64,000 bases of DNA, taken from contig JAEOTA010000086.1 in assembly GCA_016840085.1 (NCBI GenBank), positions 124,001-188,000 on the forward strand. The letters are read 5' to 3'. The DNA comes from Promethearchaeota archaeon. Lineage in GTDB: Archaea > Asgardarchaeota > Lokiarchaeia > Sigyniarchaeales > SOKP01. The position numbers were made by a program, and so were the translations under genes. The notes under the pieces were generated by a model. The model was not told where the DNA came from and searched no databases. It saw only the letters and a list, made by a program, of their open reading frames with translations. Positions 52,166 through 61,256 of the stretch are shown in pieces; within the stretch, counting starts at the first letter, position 1, and each line of letters starts with the position of its first letter.

Positions 52166-53311
52166 ATGGCAGAAGAAGAAAGCTTTCTGAATGCAAAAGC
52201 ATTAGTAGTAGACAATGGTACAGGTATCTCAAAAAATGGTTTTGCCGGAGAAGATCAACCTCGTTCTGTCTTTCCCACTCTTATTGGTTATCCTAAATAT
52301 GAATCTATCATGACAGATGTTGAGCATTATACACGGGAATACTATATTGGGGAAGAAGCCATGCAGCTTAAAGGTGTTCTAAAACTCATGTTCCCTGTTG
52401 AACATGGTATTATTGAAGATTGGACTGCCATGGAGAAAATCTGGCACTATACATTCTATACGGATCTAAGAATCGATCCAAGCGAACATCCAGTACTTTT
52501 AACAGAAGCGCCATTAAATCCACGGCCCAACCGTGAAAAAATGGCCGAAATTATGTTTGAGACCTTTAATACTCCTGCTCTTTATGTCGCAATGCAGGCA
52601 GTTTTATCTCTCTATGCTTCTGGTCGTACTACGGGGTGTGTTATAGATATTGGTGATGGAGTATCCCACGTTGTACCAATCTTCGAAGGATTCGCCTTAA
52701 GTCATGCTATTCAGAGAATTGATCTTGCGGGTAGAGACATAACCACTTATTTACAACGATTACTCAGACAAAAAGGATATTCTTTTACAACATCAGCTGA
52801 AAAGCAAATTGTGAGAGATATAAAGGAGAAACTATGCTACGTCGCAATTGATCCCGAGAAAGAGATGATGTTGAGTAAGAAAGTTGCTGGAATGGAAAAA
52901 AGCTACATGCTACCTGATGGTGAAACCATCAATGTTGGTGTAGAAAGATTTTTAGCTCCTGAATGCTTTTTTAATCCATCAGTAATCGGGAAAGAGCTTG
53001 AACCCTTAGATGACGTAATAGTTGGTTCCATTTCCGAGTGTGATGTTGATCTCCGCCGAGATCTTTATAGCAACATCGTTTTATCTGGCGGGAGCACTAT
53101 GTTCCCTGGTATAAAGGAACGGTTAACGAAAGAGATAAAAGAGCAAATCCCGGAGAGCGTCGATGTTAAAATAATTGCTCCACCTGAGCGTATGTATTCA
53201 GTCTGGATCGGTGGATCAATTTTAAGCTCACTTAAAACATTCCATCGTATGTGGGTCACCAGACGAGAATATAAAGAGATGGGTCCCCAAGTTATTCACA
53301 GATGCTTTTAA
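52166..53311 (+). CDS. Asgard actin (lokiactin)
   Basis: 381 residues against 375 in eukaryotic actin, collinear along its full length. Nucleotide-binding elements are DNGTGISKNGFAGED (16-30), DIGDGVSHVVPIFEG (161-175) and LSGGSTMFPG (306-315). Gln144 and His168 match the actin residues that position the attacking water. The segment LTEAPLNPRPNREKMAEIMFE is almost as in eukaryotes, and the protein ends HRCF where actin ends HRKCF. This is closer to actin than to crenactin or MreB. It should polymerise into filaments and bind profilin- and gelsolin-like partners known from Asgard archaea; none of those is in the window. A long leader and a T-rich terminator suggest its own transcript. Confidence 0.97.
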   Translation: MAEEESFLNAKALVVDNGTGISKNGFAGEDQPRSVFPTLIGYPKYESIMTDVEHYTREYYIGEEAMQLKGVLKLMFPVEHGIIEDWTAMEKIWHYTFYTDLRIDPSEHPVLLTEAPLNPRPNREKMAEIMFETFNTPALYVAMQAVLSLYASGRTTGCVIDIGDGVSHVVPIFEGFALSHAIQRIDLAGRDITTYLQRLLRQKGYSFTTSAEKQIVRDIKEKLCYVAIDPEKEMMLSKKVAGMEKSYMLPDGETINVGVERFLAPECFFNPSVIGKELEPLDDVIVGSISECDVDLRRDLYSNIVLSGGSTMFPGIKERLTKEIKEQIPESVDVKIIAPPERMYSVWIGGSILSSLKTFHRMWVTRREYKEMGPQVIHRCF

Positions 53312-53340
53312 GCCAAGTAAACTCCTTTAATTTTATTTGA

Positions 53341-53364
53341 TTTTTTTTTATTAACTTTTTTTTT
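53341..53364 (+). terminator. T-rich terminator after actin
   Basis: Two runs of nine T (53341-53349 and 53356-53364) sit ~30-50 bases after the actin stop, with no strong hairpin. Archaeal transcription ends at such U-rich runs on the nontemplate strand, so this is a good candidate actin terminator. Confidence 0.55.
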
Positions 53365-53468
53365 ATTAATAATTTTAACAACAAAATAGTATCAGTTATA
53401 ATTATTTTAATAAAGATCCTCACTTAGAGATACTGATTTTTTAATGAGGAATTGATATTATTTTATCT

Positions 53469-53894
53469 CTAAGATTCGTGGATAAACAAATACCACATCC
53501 ATTTTGACAAACTGACTTTTATTTTATTTAATTTAATGATGTAAGAAATCAACATTCGTTCATAGTCTTTTGAATCCAACTTCTTATCTTCAACAATACT
53601 ACAAAGGATTACATCATCCATTTTTACGGACTTTAAATTACGTAATATTTGTTGAGATTGTGTAATATCTTTTATCCCCCATTTTTCCATTATTCGGTTT
53701 CCATACCATAATTCAATCAGATCTTTTAAAGAAATTATGTCAGATTTTAAACGATTTACTTCAGCTAATAGTGGATTTTCATATCCTTTAATTATAAAAG
53801 GAATATCTGGAAATTCATATTGATCTAATATCTTTAATACCTCTCTTGTGATATCCTGAACCGTTCTTCCTAATGTGAATATAGAACACATCAT
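53469..53894 (-). CDS. Uncharacterised 141-residue protein
   Basis: I do not recognise it. The N-terminus MMCSIFTLGRTVQDITREVLKIL is followed by helices (LLAEVNRLKSDIISLKDLIELWYG, SQQILRNLKSVK, YERMLISYIIKLNKIKVSL), giving a mainly helical soluble protein. Its start is 23 bases from the stop of the next helical gene (53918) on the same strand, so the two probably form an operon. It is convergent with actin. Confidence 0.5.
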   Translation of the reverse strand: MMCSIFTLGRTVQDITREVLKILDQYEFPDIPFIIKGYENPLLAEVNRLKSDIISLKDLIELWYGNRIMEKWGIKDITQSQQILRNLKSVKMDDVILCSIVEDKKLDSKDYERMLISYIIKLNKIKVSLSKWMWYLFIHES

Positions 53895-53917
53895 TTTTTA
53901 TTTCTACTTATAATTAA

Positions 53918-54196
53918 TTACTCTAAATTCATAGCAATATCTTTAAAGAGATGATATGTGACTATTAGGATTTCATCAAAATCTTTTTCTTGCATGTCAG
54001 AGCTATGGTATTTTAACTTATTCAAAAGATCCCCTAACTTTTCTAATGCATATTTAAGATGATATGAATCATCCCTGTTTTTAGCTTTATTAAAATTTGC
54101 TTTTAAAAATATAATCTCACTAACAAGTACATTAATTAGTTTAACTTTCCTCGATTGGATAAACTCATTATATTGCAATATTAATGTTTCACTCAT
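53918..54196 (-). CDS. Small helical protein, 92 residues
   Basis: An all-helical protein: helix VKLINVLVSEIIFLKANFNKAKNRD, helix YHLKYALEKLGDLLNKLKYH, helix DEILIVTYHLFKDIAM. This looks like a four-helix or coiled-coil adaptor. No family recognised. It is upstream of 53469-53894 on the same strand. Confidence 0.5.
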   Translation of the reverse strand: MSETLILQYNEFIQSRKVKLINVLVSEIIFLKANFNKAKNRDDSYHLKYALEKLGDLLNKLKYHSSDMQEKDFDEILIVTYHLFKDIAMNLE

Positions 54197-54436
54197 TTGT
54201 ATAGCCTTTATTATTATTTTTTTCCTAAATAAAATTAAAATAAAGATAAATTAATTTTTTTAAGAGTCCAATTATTGAGAATAATTTCAGTGTTAGTGAT
54301 TCAATATTAATATAATTTAAAATTCTTGGATAAAGATATCTGGCTCGATTTTCAAAAATTGGTTTAGTAAAATAATTAATAGTTTGATATTCATAATTAA
54401 TTCAAATAAATATAAAGTAGAATGTAAGCCTGTAAA

Positions 54437-54592
54437 ATGAAAGATGAGAAAATAGAAATAAAGCGGGATGTATGGAACTATTTTCGCAGCTACAGAATAG
54501 CACCTATTCAGAAAAGATATTTAGAAAAAGGAAGAATAAGAGAAATAATTGAAATTAAAAGACAATATCATCAACATAAAGTTAATCATTAG
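54437..54592 (+). CDS. Small basic protein, 51 residues
   Basis: ATG 54437 to TAG 54590-54592. The product is strongly basic with predicted helices (VWNYFRSYRIAPIQKRYLEK and GRIREIIEIKRQYHQH). Such short charged frames can be genuine or chance. Codon use is compatible with the neighbours, and it has an ATG with no in-frame stop, but there is no clear ribosome-binding site. Confidence 0.4.
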   Translation: MKDEKIEIKRDVWNYFRSYRIAPIQKRYLEKGRIREIIEIKRQYHQHKVNH

Positions 54593-54645
54593 GCGGAACA
54601 CGCATCTTAATCGACAAAATAAAAGTTATAAATATGTTATTTATA

Positions 54646-54669
54646 ATATAGAATTACTTCATTCTATAT
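54646..54669 (+). promoter_or_regulatory. 9-bp perfect inverted repeat upstream of the 54790 gene
   Basis: ATATAGAAT and ATTCTATAT flank TACTTC. A TATA-like TTATAAAT lies about 20 bases before it (54627-54634), so the repeat would fall near the start of the transcript. It may be an operator overlapping the initiation site or a leader hairpin. It is 121 bases before the gene start. Confidence 0.4.
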
Positions 54670-54773
54670 AGTAAATTTTAATTTACATGATTGGATATTT
54701 GTTTTTATAAAAGATATCTAAAATTTTTGAATTCAATGTGATTTTAATTTCCTTAATCATTATAGTTAGTTAA

Positions 54774-54780
54774 AAGGAGG
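54774..54780 (+). promoter_or_regulatory. Strong ribosome binding site for the 54790 gene
   Basis: An AAAGGAGG sequence ending at 54780 lies nine bases before ATG 54790. This is the strongest Shine-Dalgarno match I noticed in the window, where many genes show none, and it fixes the start of the downstream gene. It suggests efficient translation. Confidence 0.65.
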
Positions 54781-54789
54781 ATATAATAT

Positions 54790-55764
54790 ATGCCTGAAAG
54801 TGGGACTATTTTATATGATTTAAATACAGTATTTATTCCATGTCGAACTGTGTTGGAAATAGAGGCATTGACTTCTTTATTTTTAGAGTATTATAACTAT
54901 GATGAAATTAAAGAGTTACCCCAAAGTCAGCCAACAAGTCAAAAACTTATAGAAAAATTTCGAGTAATCGAATGTGAACCCCTTGAACACATTATTGCAT
55001 ATTTTATAGATGTTGTTGTAAACAAATTAAAACCCATTGTTATGTATGAGAGAGATCATCATGATAGATTTAGAATGGGTAATGTGGAAGCTTATACTAA
55101 GACAAGATTATGTTTATTTTTTGCATTACATCGATTAAAGTTAAAATTTTTAGTCATAAAGAATTTTATGGATAAATTCAAAAAAAATACTTATAAATTA
55201 GATCTCTCAAAAAACCAAGAAAATCTGGGGATTCATACATTTCTTTCTGCTTTTTATAGGGATTACTATAAAAAGAATAAAATGAATCTTAAATTAATGC
55301 TATCTTCAAAAAGAATGTCAGAAAGAGTTAGTGAATTAATGGATACTTCAAATACTATTACTAATGAAGATATTATTAATGCTATAACATTTAAGAAATT
55401 TTTAGATGATAAAAATAGAATCAAGTTTATCATGAAAGAAATTAAGGCATCTCTATTTGTGTGTAGAATAATGTTTGCAAAAATGGATGTATATAATCCA
55501 TTCACTATAGGAAAAGAAACTATGATTGATGCAGAAGAAATGATGATTAGCCAAGATTTTATTCCTGAGCTAATTCCCGCAATATCAAGATGTTATGCAG
55601 AGGGTATTATGACCCAACTTGAAGACTGCTTCAGAGCATATGAATTTATGATGAATAGAGTTTTAGAAGGGATCAACTACGCAGTCGAAATAGCATCTGG
55701 AGGACAGATTACTCTTGATTTAGATACAACTATATATAATACTGGAAATATCTTTGAAATTTAA
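54790..55764 (+). CDS. Uncharacterised all-helical protein, 324 residues
   Basis: No family recognised. The protein is almost entirely helical, with long Lys/Met/Leu-rich helices (for example RLCLFFALHRLKLKFLVIKNFMDKFKK, then NAITFKKFLDDKNRIKFIMKEIKASLFVCRIMFAKM). No signal peptide, membrane segment or enzymatic signature is evident. The strong ribosome binding site and the inverted repeat ahead of it suggest a well-expressed, regulated gene. It lies beside actin and unknown helical genes, so a role linked to the cytoskeleton is conceivable but unsupported. Confidence 0.6.
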   Translation: MPESGTILYDLNTVFIPCRTVLEIEALTSLFLEYYNYDEIKELPQSQPTSQKLIEKFRVIECEPLEHIIAYFIDVVVNKLKPIVMYERDHHDRFRMGNVEAYTKTRLCLFFALHRLKLKFLVIKNFMDKFKKNTYKLDLSKNQENLGIHTFLSAFYRDYYKKNKMNLKLMLSSKRMSERVSELMDTSNTITNEDIINAITFKKFLDDKNRIKFIMKEIKASLFVCRIMFAKMDVYNPFTIGKETMIDAEEMMISQDFIPELIPAISRCYAEGIMTQLEDCFRAYEFMMNRVLEGINYAVEIASGGQITLDLDTTIYNTGNIFEI

Positions 55765-55849
55765 TGTTTCACTCTTTATTTTGTTAGTACAAAAAAGTAA
55801 GTCTCTTCCTTTCTAAAACCATAAATTTAAACAATAATTTCAGAATTTA

Positions 55850-57136
55850 ATGAGATTTAGATTATTTAAAATAGATGAAAGTCGATTTTCGCACGATTAT
55901 AATCAAATGTTAAAGATTATTATATTAAATAGTCTAGGTTTCTTTTTTATCGGATTTTGGATTCCCATTGTTGCACGAATGAATATGGGTGCATCTGCTT
56001 TTCAAATTAGTCTTGTTGTAATATCTAATGTTATAGGTCGAATGATAAGCGGTTTTATTACAGGTTTTATCACTGATCGAATCAAATCAAGAACCTCACT
56101 CGTTTTAATAGGTTCATTTGGAAGGACAATTTCTTATTTTATTATTTATGCGGCTTTTATTATAAATCAAATTTTTCTTTTAGGGATAGGGTATTTTACC
56201 TTGGGATTTATGGCAGGAGTATTTTGGATCCCTTTCAATATTTTTGTAGCAGAGAAATCAAGTAAAGATCATCGTTCTCAAGCTTATGGAAAGAGAGATT
56301 CCACTAATGCGATAGGTCAAATTATTGGAGCCGTATTTGGATTTACTCTCTTGATGATTGCAAGTGTTTATACAGATAATCCTTTCATTATTTATATCGC
56401 CATTCCAATTTACGGGATCTCAAATATTGTAGCAGGAATTATTTTTTATCGAAGAGTAGACGAATCAATTAAATTTTCAGAATTCACGAATGTTAATTCA
56501 GATGAAACAACTGAAAAGAGAAAAGTATTAACGTCTATATCAATGTTTATTGGTGCTATCTTTTTGATTTCTGTTCTCTTTTTAGGTAGTATTAATGCGA
56601 ACATAGCTAGACCTTTTTTAAACATTTATATTATTGAAAACATTGAAAGTAATTTAAATTTAGTTGTTTGGGCATATCTCCCAGCAGGTCTTCTAGCGAC
56701 TCTTTTAGCCCCTAAATTAGGTGCTTTTGTCGATAAGCTCCCACCGTTAGTAGGTATCACAATAACAAGTTCATTAGGAGCTTTAATGACTTGGTTATTA
56801 ATTAATTCGGCTAACATATGGATTTTTTCACTTCTTTTATTATTTGATTTAGCTATTGGAATGTCTGCAGGCTTGATTTTTCAAAACTTAGTAAGCAGAA
56901 TTTCAACTGAACATAGAGGTAAGATTTTTGGAATAGGTGATTTTTTTGCTTTTTTAGGAAGCGTAATCGGTCCGCTTGTAGGAGGTATAGTATGGGATAT
57001 TATAAGCCCTCAATTTCCATTTATAATATCAATTTTTGTAGAATTATCGTTGATTCCATTATATTTAGCTGCAGTATACCTTTTAATGCCACATTTAGCG
57101 GAAACTTATGACATAGAAAAAAAAAGTAAGGATTAA
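55850..57136 (+). CDS. MFS transporter
   Basis: 428 residues with about twelve hydrophobic segments. The loop motif between segments 2 and 3 is present in the form GFITDRIKSR. Other typical pieces are FGRTISYFIIYAAF, FFAFLGSVIGPLVGGIVWD and the C-terminal charged tail. It belongs to the major facilitator superfamily, with unknown substrate. It differs clearly from the transporter at 820-2088. It stands convergent with the redox operon at 57165. Confidence 0.85.
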   Translation: MRFRLFKIDESRFSHDYNQMLKIIILNSLGFFFIGFWIPIVARMNMGASAFQISLVVISNVIGRMISGFITGFITDRIKSRTSLVLIGSFGRTISYFIIYAAFIINQIFLLGIGYFTLGFMAGVFWIPFNIFVAEKSSKDHRSQAYGKRDSTNAIGQIIGAVFGFTLLMIASVYTDNPFIIYIAIPIYGISNIVAGIIFYRRVDESIKFSEFTNVNSDETTEKRKVLTSISMFIGAIFLISVLFLGSINANIARPFLNIYIIENIESNLNLVVWAYLPAGLLATLLAPKLGAFVDKLPPLVGITITSSLGALMTWLLINSANIWIFSLLLLFDLAIGMSAGLIFQNLVSRISTEHRGKIFGIGDFFAFLGSVIGPLVGGIVWDIISPQFPFIISIFVELSLIPLYLAAVYLLMPHLAETYDIEKKSKD

Positions 57137-57164
57137 AAATTTAAAATATTTAATATTTTTCAAT

Positions 57165-58280
57165 TTATAGGTTTTTATTTTGTAAAGTTGTTTCTGCCCT
57201 TTCAATTTTTTTCTTGCTAAAATCCTTTACTTTTTCTAATATTTCTGATTTTTTAGCTGCTGTGTTAAATTCAGCAGGTTCTTGGATATAACCTTTATTT
57301 AAGGCGTTTTTATAGATCTTTTCTCCTATTTTGGTCCGAATTATTGTTGTGGTAAGTTTTTCTTCAGATCCAAGACCTCCAAAAGAGATATCCGCATAAA
57401 TATTTGAAAAATCTGAGCATGCAAAACAAGCAGGCCGGGCTATCTCCTTTAAATCTGAAAATTCTATGTGTAATGCATCTTTATTTTTAAAGTATAAGAT
57501 AAGATCCTCTCGAATGTTCATACTTTCTACATCTTCAAATTTAAAATTGAATTTCTCCTCCAGTTTTTTCCTATCTTCATCGTTAAATGAAAAGTTTAGA
57601 TAACAAAATAAACCTAAGGTATACTTAACAATATGTGCGGGAAGTATACTTAACTCTTGCATTTTTCTAATTGAGTTTATTTGGCAAGGTGTCCCAACAA
57701 CAGCTATATTTAGTAAGTCTGGCCCCATTACTTTTTTTAATGCTATATTGGTAGCAATGAAAGTGTTATACTTTTCCAATCCAACTACTTGGCTGGAGAA
57801 ATCATAATGAGAACCTGCAGCTTCTACTAATTCTTCATTAGTTGTCGCAAAAAAAGATATACGATTAAACGGACCTTTTCTTTTGCAGACAATTGCCCCA
57901 TCTATTAATTTATTATCTAATAAATAACCTAAAATAGCAGTAACCGCTCCACCATCAGTTGCTCTATTTCGAATTTCTTCAGAAGTAGCATGACATGAAG
58001 TAATTTTTATCTGGTTCCCAAGAGGTGGTCCATATTTGAATTTTTTATTTAATTGGTCGTTTAATACATGCGTTTGCGGACAGATAAAATAACATATACC
58101 GCATTTAAGACATTTATCTTCGTTAACATATTTAGGAGGTCCTGATTCTGACATTTCAATAGCTTTTAATTCTCCAGCTGAACAAAAACTAACACATCCT
58201 CCACATTCTCCACAAAGTCCTGGTTCATGAACTTCTTTTATTAAATCTTCAAATGTCTTTATGATTTCACTTTTAGCCAA
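57165..58280 (-). CDS. FrhB/FdhB-like iron-sulfur flavoprotein
   Basis: 371 residues. The N-terminus carries two 4Fe-4S motifs, CGECGGCVSFC and CLKCGICYFIC. The following FrhB-type domain shows TDGGAVTAILGYLLDNKLIDGAIV and VVGTPCQINSIRKM, with a further conserved Cys region CFACSDFSNIYADISFGG. FrhB-family subunits bind FAD plus FeS clusters and reduce or oxidise coenzyme F420 or exchange electrons with ferredoxin. As the last gene of the HdrA-Flx-like series, it may be the F420- or ferredoxin-interacting end of the complex. Confidence 0.85.
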   Translation of the reverse strand: MAKSEIIKTFEDLIKEVHEPGLCGECGGCVSFCSAGELKAIEMSESGPPKYVNEDKCLKCGICYFICPQTHVLNDQLNKKFKYGPPLGNQIKITSCHATSEEIRNRATDGGAVTAILGYLLDNKLIDGAIVCKRKGPFNRISFFATTNEELVEAAGSHYDFSSQVVGLEKYNTFIATNIALKKVMGPDLLNIAVVGTPCQINSIRKMQELSILPAHIVKYTLGLFCYLNFSFNDEDRKKLEEKFNFKFEDVESMNIREDLILYFKNKDALHIEFSDLKEIARPACFACSDFSNIYADISFGGLGSEEKLTTTIIRTKIGEKIYKNALNKGYIQEPAEFNTAAKKSEILEKVKDFSKKKIERAETTLQNKNL

Positions 58281-58330
58281 TTATTTTCACCTATTTTTTA
58301 CTTAAAATTTAAAAAAATTCTTTTATTAAT

Positions 58331-59170
58331 TTAATATTCATCTGGTAATTCCTTAAGTTCGGCAAGAGAAAAAACAGGACCATCAACGCACACAAATTTA
58401 TTCCCGATATTACATCTTCCACATTTTCCAATTCCGCACTTCATTCGCATTTCTAAAGAGTTTAAAATTTGTTCATCTTTCCAGTTTAATTCTTCTAGAA
58501 CATTGATTGTTGTTTTAATCATTATTGGCGGTCCACAGACGACCGAGATAGCATTATCGGCACTTGGTGCCACTTTTTTAACAATAGGCGCAACAAATCC
58601 TACTTCTTCAATCCATCCCTCCGCTTCACGATCAATAGTTAACACAACTTTAATATCGTCTCGTTTTTTCCATTCATCTAACACATCTGTATATAATACC
58701 TCACCAGGATCCCGGTTTCCGTAGATTACAGTGATATCTCCATAATCTTTTCTATGCTTCTCATCGAGCAAATAGATTACTAGAGATCGTAATGTAGAAA
58801 ATGCGAAGCCTCCGCCAATTACTATAATATTTTTGCCCTTCATCTTCTCAACCGGCCAACCATTCCCACAGGGACCTCTAACTCCAACAGTATCACCAAT
58901 TTCACAATTGTGAAATCCGGAGGTTACCGTTCCCATCTTTTTTATTGTAAATTTTATAGTACCTTCTTCTGTAGGGGATGAAGCAATTCCTATAGGACAT
59001 TCTCCTTTTCCTATTAGACTAATTTCAGCAAATTGCCCTGGAATATAATTAAATTTCTTGTATTCTTCTTCTCTTTTAAACTCTAACTCGAAAGTTTTAA
59101 TATCATTAACCTTATTTTCTGATGCTATCGATTTAACTTTAGTAAGATATGGTATATAAGGATTAGGCAA
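58331..59170 (-). CDS. FlxA/AsrB-like FAD-NAD(P) oxidoreductase subunit
   Basis: 279 residues of the ferredoxin-reductase fold. FAD-binding elements are PGQFAEISLIG and, in the NAD(P) domain, VIGGGFAFSTLRSL. VVCGPPIMIKTTINVL is the nicotinamide-site motif. The C-terminal Cys cluster CGIGKCGRC...FVC binds a 2Fe-2S cluster as in sulfhydrogenase gamma and anaerobic sulfite reductase B subunits, and in FlxA. It would pass electrons between NAD(P)H and the partner FeS subunits. It overlaps the next gene by 8 bases. Confidence 0.88.
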   Translation of the reverse strand: MPNPYIPYLTKVKSIASENKVNDIKTFELEFKREEEYKKFNYIPGQFAEISLIGKGECPIGIASSPTEEGTIKFTIKKMGTVTSGFHNCEIGDTVGVRGPCGNGWPVEKMKGKNIIVIGGGFAFSTLRSLVIYLLDEKHRKDYGDITVIYGNRDPGEVLYTDVLDEWKKRDDIKVVLTIDREAEGWIEEVGFVAPIVKKVAPSADNAISVVCGPPIMIKTTINVLEELNWKDEQILNSLEMRMKCGIGKCGRCNIGNKFVCVDGPVFSLAELKELPDEY

Positions 59171-60236
59171 CTACTTTCTCACCTTCTTTTTTTTCAATTT
59201 TAGTTACTTTATCTAATATTACTCGAAGATCATTATTAGCAGGGCATACAATAATACATCTACCACATCCAACACAGCCCAACAAACCATAGTTTATTGG
59301 ATAATAACTAAATTTATGCATGATACGATTTCGACATCGTTCTATTTTAGTCGGACGAGGATTGTGTCCACTGGTTTCAAGTGTGTAATAACATGATTGA
59401 CATGTATCCCAAATTCTAATTCTTCTACCTCGATTATTATATTGATCTGTTTCATCTATCACGTCGAAACATGTACAGGTTGGGCATAAATAGGCACAAG
59501 AACCGCATCCTATACAAGATTCACTGATCTCTTCCCATATAGGGTGGTCAAAAGATGTTTCTAAGTTTTTTACGATTTTATCAGCGTCTATCTTAGTAAC
59601 TATTGATTCTTCTGCTTGTTTAGCTATTTCTTCCGCTTTCTTCACATCTTTTTCGGTAGCATTCGAAAGCCAGGATAATTTCTTTACTAGGTCTTTGCCT
59701 TTATCATTAATGCTTTCAACTAAATATGTTTCACCTAAATCTGTTAAAAATACATCCATATTATCCTTTTTGAAAGGATTTCCGCCTACGGATGTACAAA
59801 AACATGTAGTTCTTGGAGTATTACATCCAATACCTATGAGTGTTGTATTCTCTTTTTTCTTTAAATAGATCTCATCCTTCCAGTCTCCGTGAAATGAAAA
59901 GAAATTAGCAAACAATTCAAAACTGTAAGCATCACATGGTCTAATTCCAAATATCAAGATTTTTTGGTCCAGATCCTGTCTATCAGTAATTTCTACATCT
60001 TTTTCGTCTAAAGAATATTCAAATAATACTTCTTCTTGAGGAAATAAAACTGATTTTGGTGGAATCTTTGAATTCAGGTAATCAAGGACAATATCATCAG
60101 GATTTTCGATCTTCTCGAAAACTATGTTTCCCTTTTTATTAATCGGGGCAAAAAAGTTATAGTCACTCACTAGTTCGTTATATAATTTTCCAATTTGGTC
60201 TTTCTTTAATATTTTTTGATCCATTTTTTTATTCAC
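59163..60236 (-). CDS. FlxB/AsrA-like iron-sulfur subunit
   Basis: 357 residues. Two 4Fe-4S motifs are clear: CIGCGSCAYLCPTCTC and CVGCGRCIIVCPANND. The N-terminal region (VLFPQEEVLFEY, ILIFGIRPCDAYSFELF) follows the AsrA/sulfhydrogenase-beta and FlxB pattern. Such subunits carry electrons between the FAD/NAD(P) subunit and the heterodisulfide reductase core. It is translationally coupled to FlxA-like (8-base overlap) and lies 5 bases from the next upstream gene's stop. Confidence 0.85.
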   Translation of the reverse strand: MNKKMDQKILKKDQIGKLYNELVSDYNFFAPINKKGNIVFEKIENPDDIVLDYLNSKIPPKSVLFPQEEVLFEYSLDEKDVEITDRQDLDQKILIFGIRPCDAYSFELFANFFSFHGDWKDEIYLKKKENTTLIGIGCNTPRTTCFCTSVGGNPFKKDNMDVFLTDLGETYLVESINDKGKDLVKKLSWLSNATEKDVKKAEEIAKQAEESIVTKIDADKIVKNLETSFDHPIWEEISESCIGCGSCAYLCPTCTCFDVIDETDQYNNRGRRIRIWDTCQSCYYTLETSGHNPRPTKIERCRNRIMHKFSYYPINYGLLGCVGCGRCIIVCPANNDLRVILDKVTKIEKKEGEKVVA

Positions 60237-60241
60237 CTTTT

Positions 60242-61252
60242 TTAATCTTCCTCTAACATAAATTCTTGTGCATCCTCCATCTTGAAATCCATCATTGGGG
60301 GAAGGGTTTCTGCGTTAAGACCTGACGTGTAATCAAATCGTTCTTTCACAATTTTTTCCAATTTCCTATTGATAAAATTCAGGTCAATACCAACTGGACA
60401 TACTGATGAACACGCCCCACACGCCACACATCTCCCTGCTAAATGCATTGAGCGAACTAAATGAAATACAAGTATATCGTTAAATTCAGTAGTTTTGTTA
60501 AACCATATAGGTGCATTTTGATCTACAAAACAGAGATTGCAATAACACATAGGACAAGCCTGGCGACAACTATAACATAAAGTACACACTTCTAAAGTAT
60601 CTTTAATATATGCCCATTTCTCAGCAGTAGATTTCGATTCATAATCATCAATATCTGTAAATTCATCATGTATAGATTCTAATTCTTGACATTCACCTAC
60701 ACATGTCTTCTCTGGTGCAGAAGGGGATTTTATTTTACAAACTTTGCATAATTCGTTAATATACTGATCATAAGGAAATTTCTTCTCCCAATCCTTTCCC
60801 TTTACAATAATATCGTTCCCAGATATAGATACATCAAGAATCTCTTTTTCCCCAATTTTCATATCTATTTTACTTTTGTTAACATTTCCATTGCAATTAA
60901 TCCCTATCATCTTGATATTTTCTAGATTAACTTGCTTCTCCACCGCTAAAAGGTTTATTGCCCTAGCAACACAACCTTTAGCAACAATCCCAATTCTCAA
61001 AGATTTTCCCTCAGAATCACAAAGCTGGGGCATTAAGGGGGCTAAATATCTAGCTAAATTAATATAGCACAAATTATTCCAAATTAACCTGTCTACATCT
61101 TCTACTTTCCTAATAATAACTGGAGTAGAACTTAAAGGTACAGAACCTTCAGCATATCCAAGGATTACATCTACTTGATTTTCATTGAATAATTTTTTAG
61201 CCAATTCTCTTATTGAATTTTCAATTTCTTTGTTTTCTATCTCAATACTCAT
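60242..61252 (-). CDS. FlxC-like ferredoxin-type protein
   Basis: 336 residues. The C-terminal half has two four-cysteine clusters, CTLCYSCRQACPMCYCNLC and CVACGACSSVCPVGIDL. The N-terminal half (VILGYAEGSVPL, LRIGIVAKGCVARAINLL) resembles the FrhB-like/FdhA-associated domain seen in such electron carriers. This order, next to FlxB-like, FlxA-like and MvhD-like genes, fits FlxC of FlxABCD-HdrABC complexes. Membership is inferred from motifs plus neighbourhood. Confidence 0.8.
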   Translation of the reverse strand: MSIEIENKEIENSIRELAKKLFNENQVDVILGYAEGSVPLSSTPVIIRKVEDVDRLIWNNLCYINLARYLAPLMPQLCDSEGKSLRIGIVAKGCVARAINLLAVEKQVNLENIKMIGINCNGNVNKSKIDMKIGEKEILDVSISGNDIIVKGKDWEKKFPYDQYINELCKVCKIKSPSAPEKTCVGECQELESIHDEFTDIDDYESKSTAEKWAYIKDTLEVCTLCYSCRQACPMCYCNLCFVDQNAPIWFNKTTEFNDILVFHLVRSMHLAGRCVACGACSSVCPVGIDLNFINRKLEKIVKERFDYTSGLNAETLPPMMDFKMEDAQEFMLEED

Positions 61253-61256
61253 TTTA

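Noticed and set aside
53065..53259. A minus-strand frame inside the actin 3' end
   Set aside because: It is antisense to the most conserved actin motifs and has no independent support.
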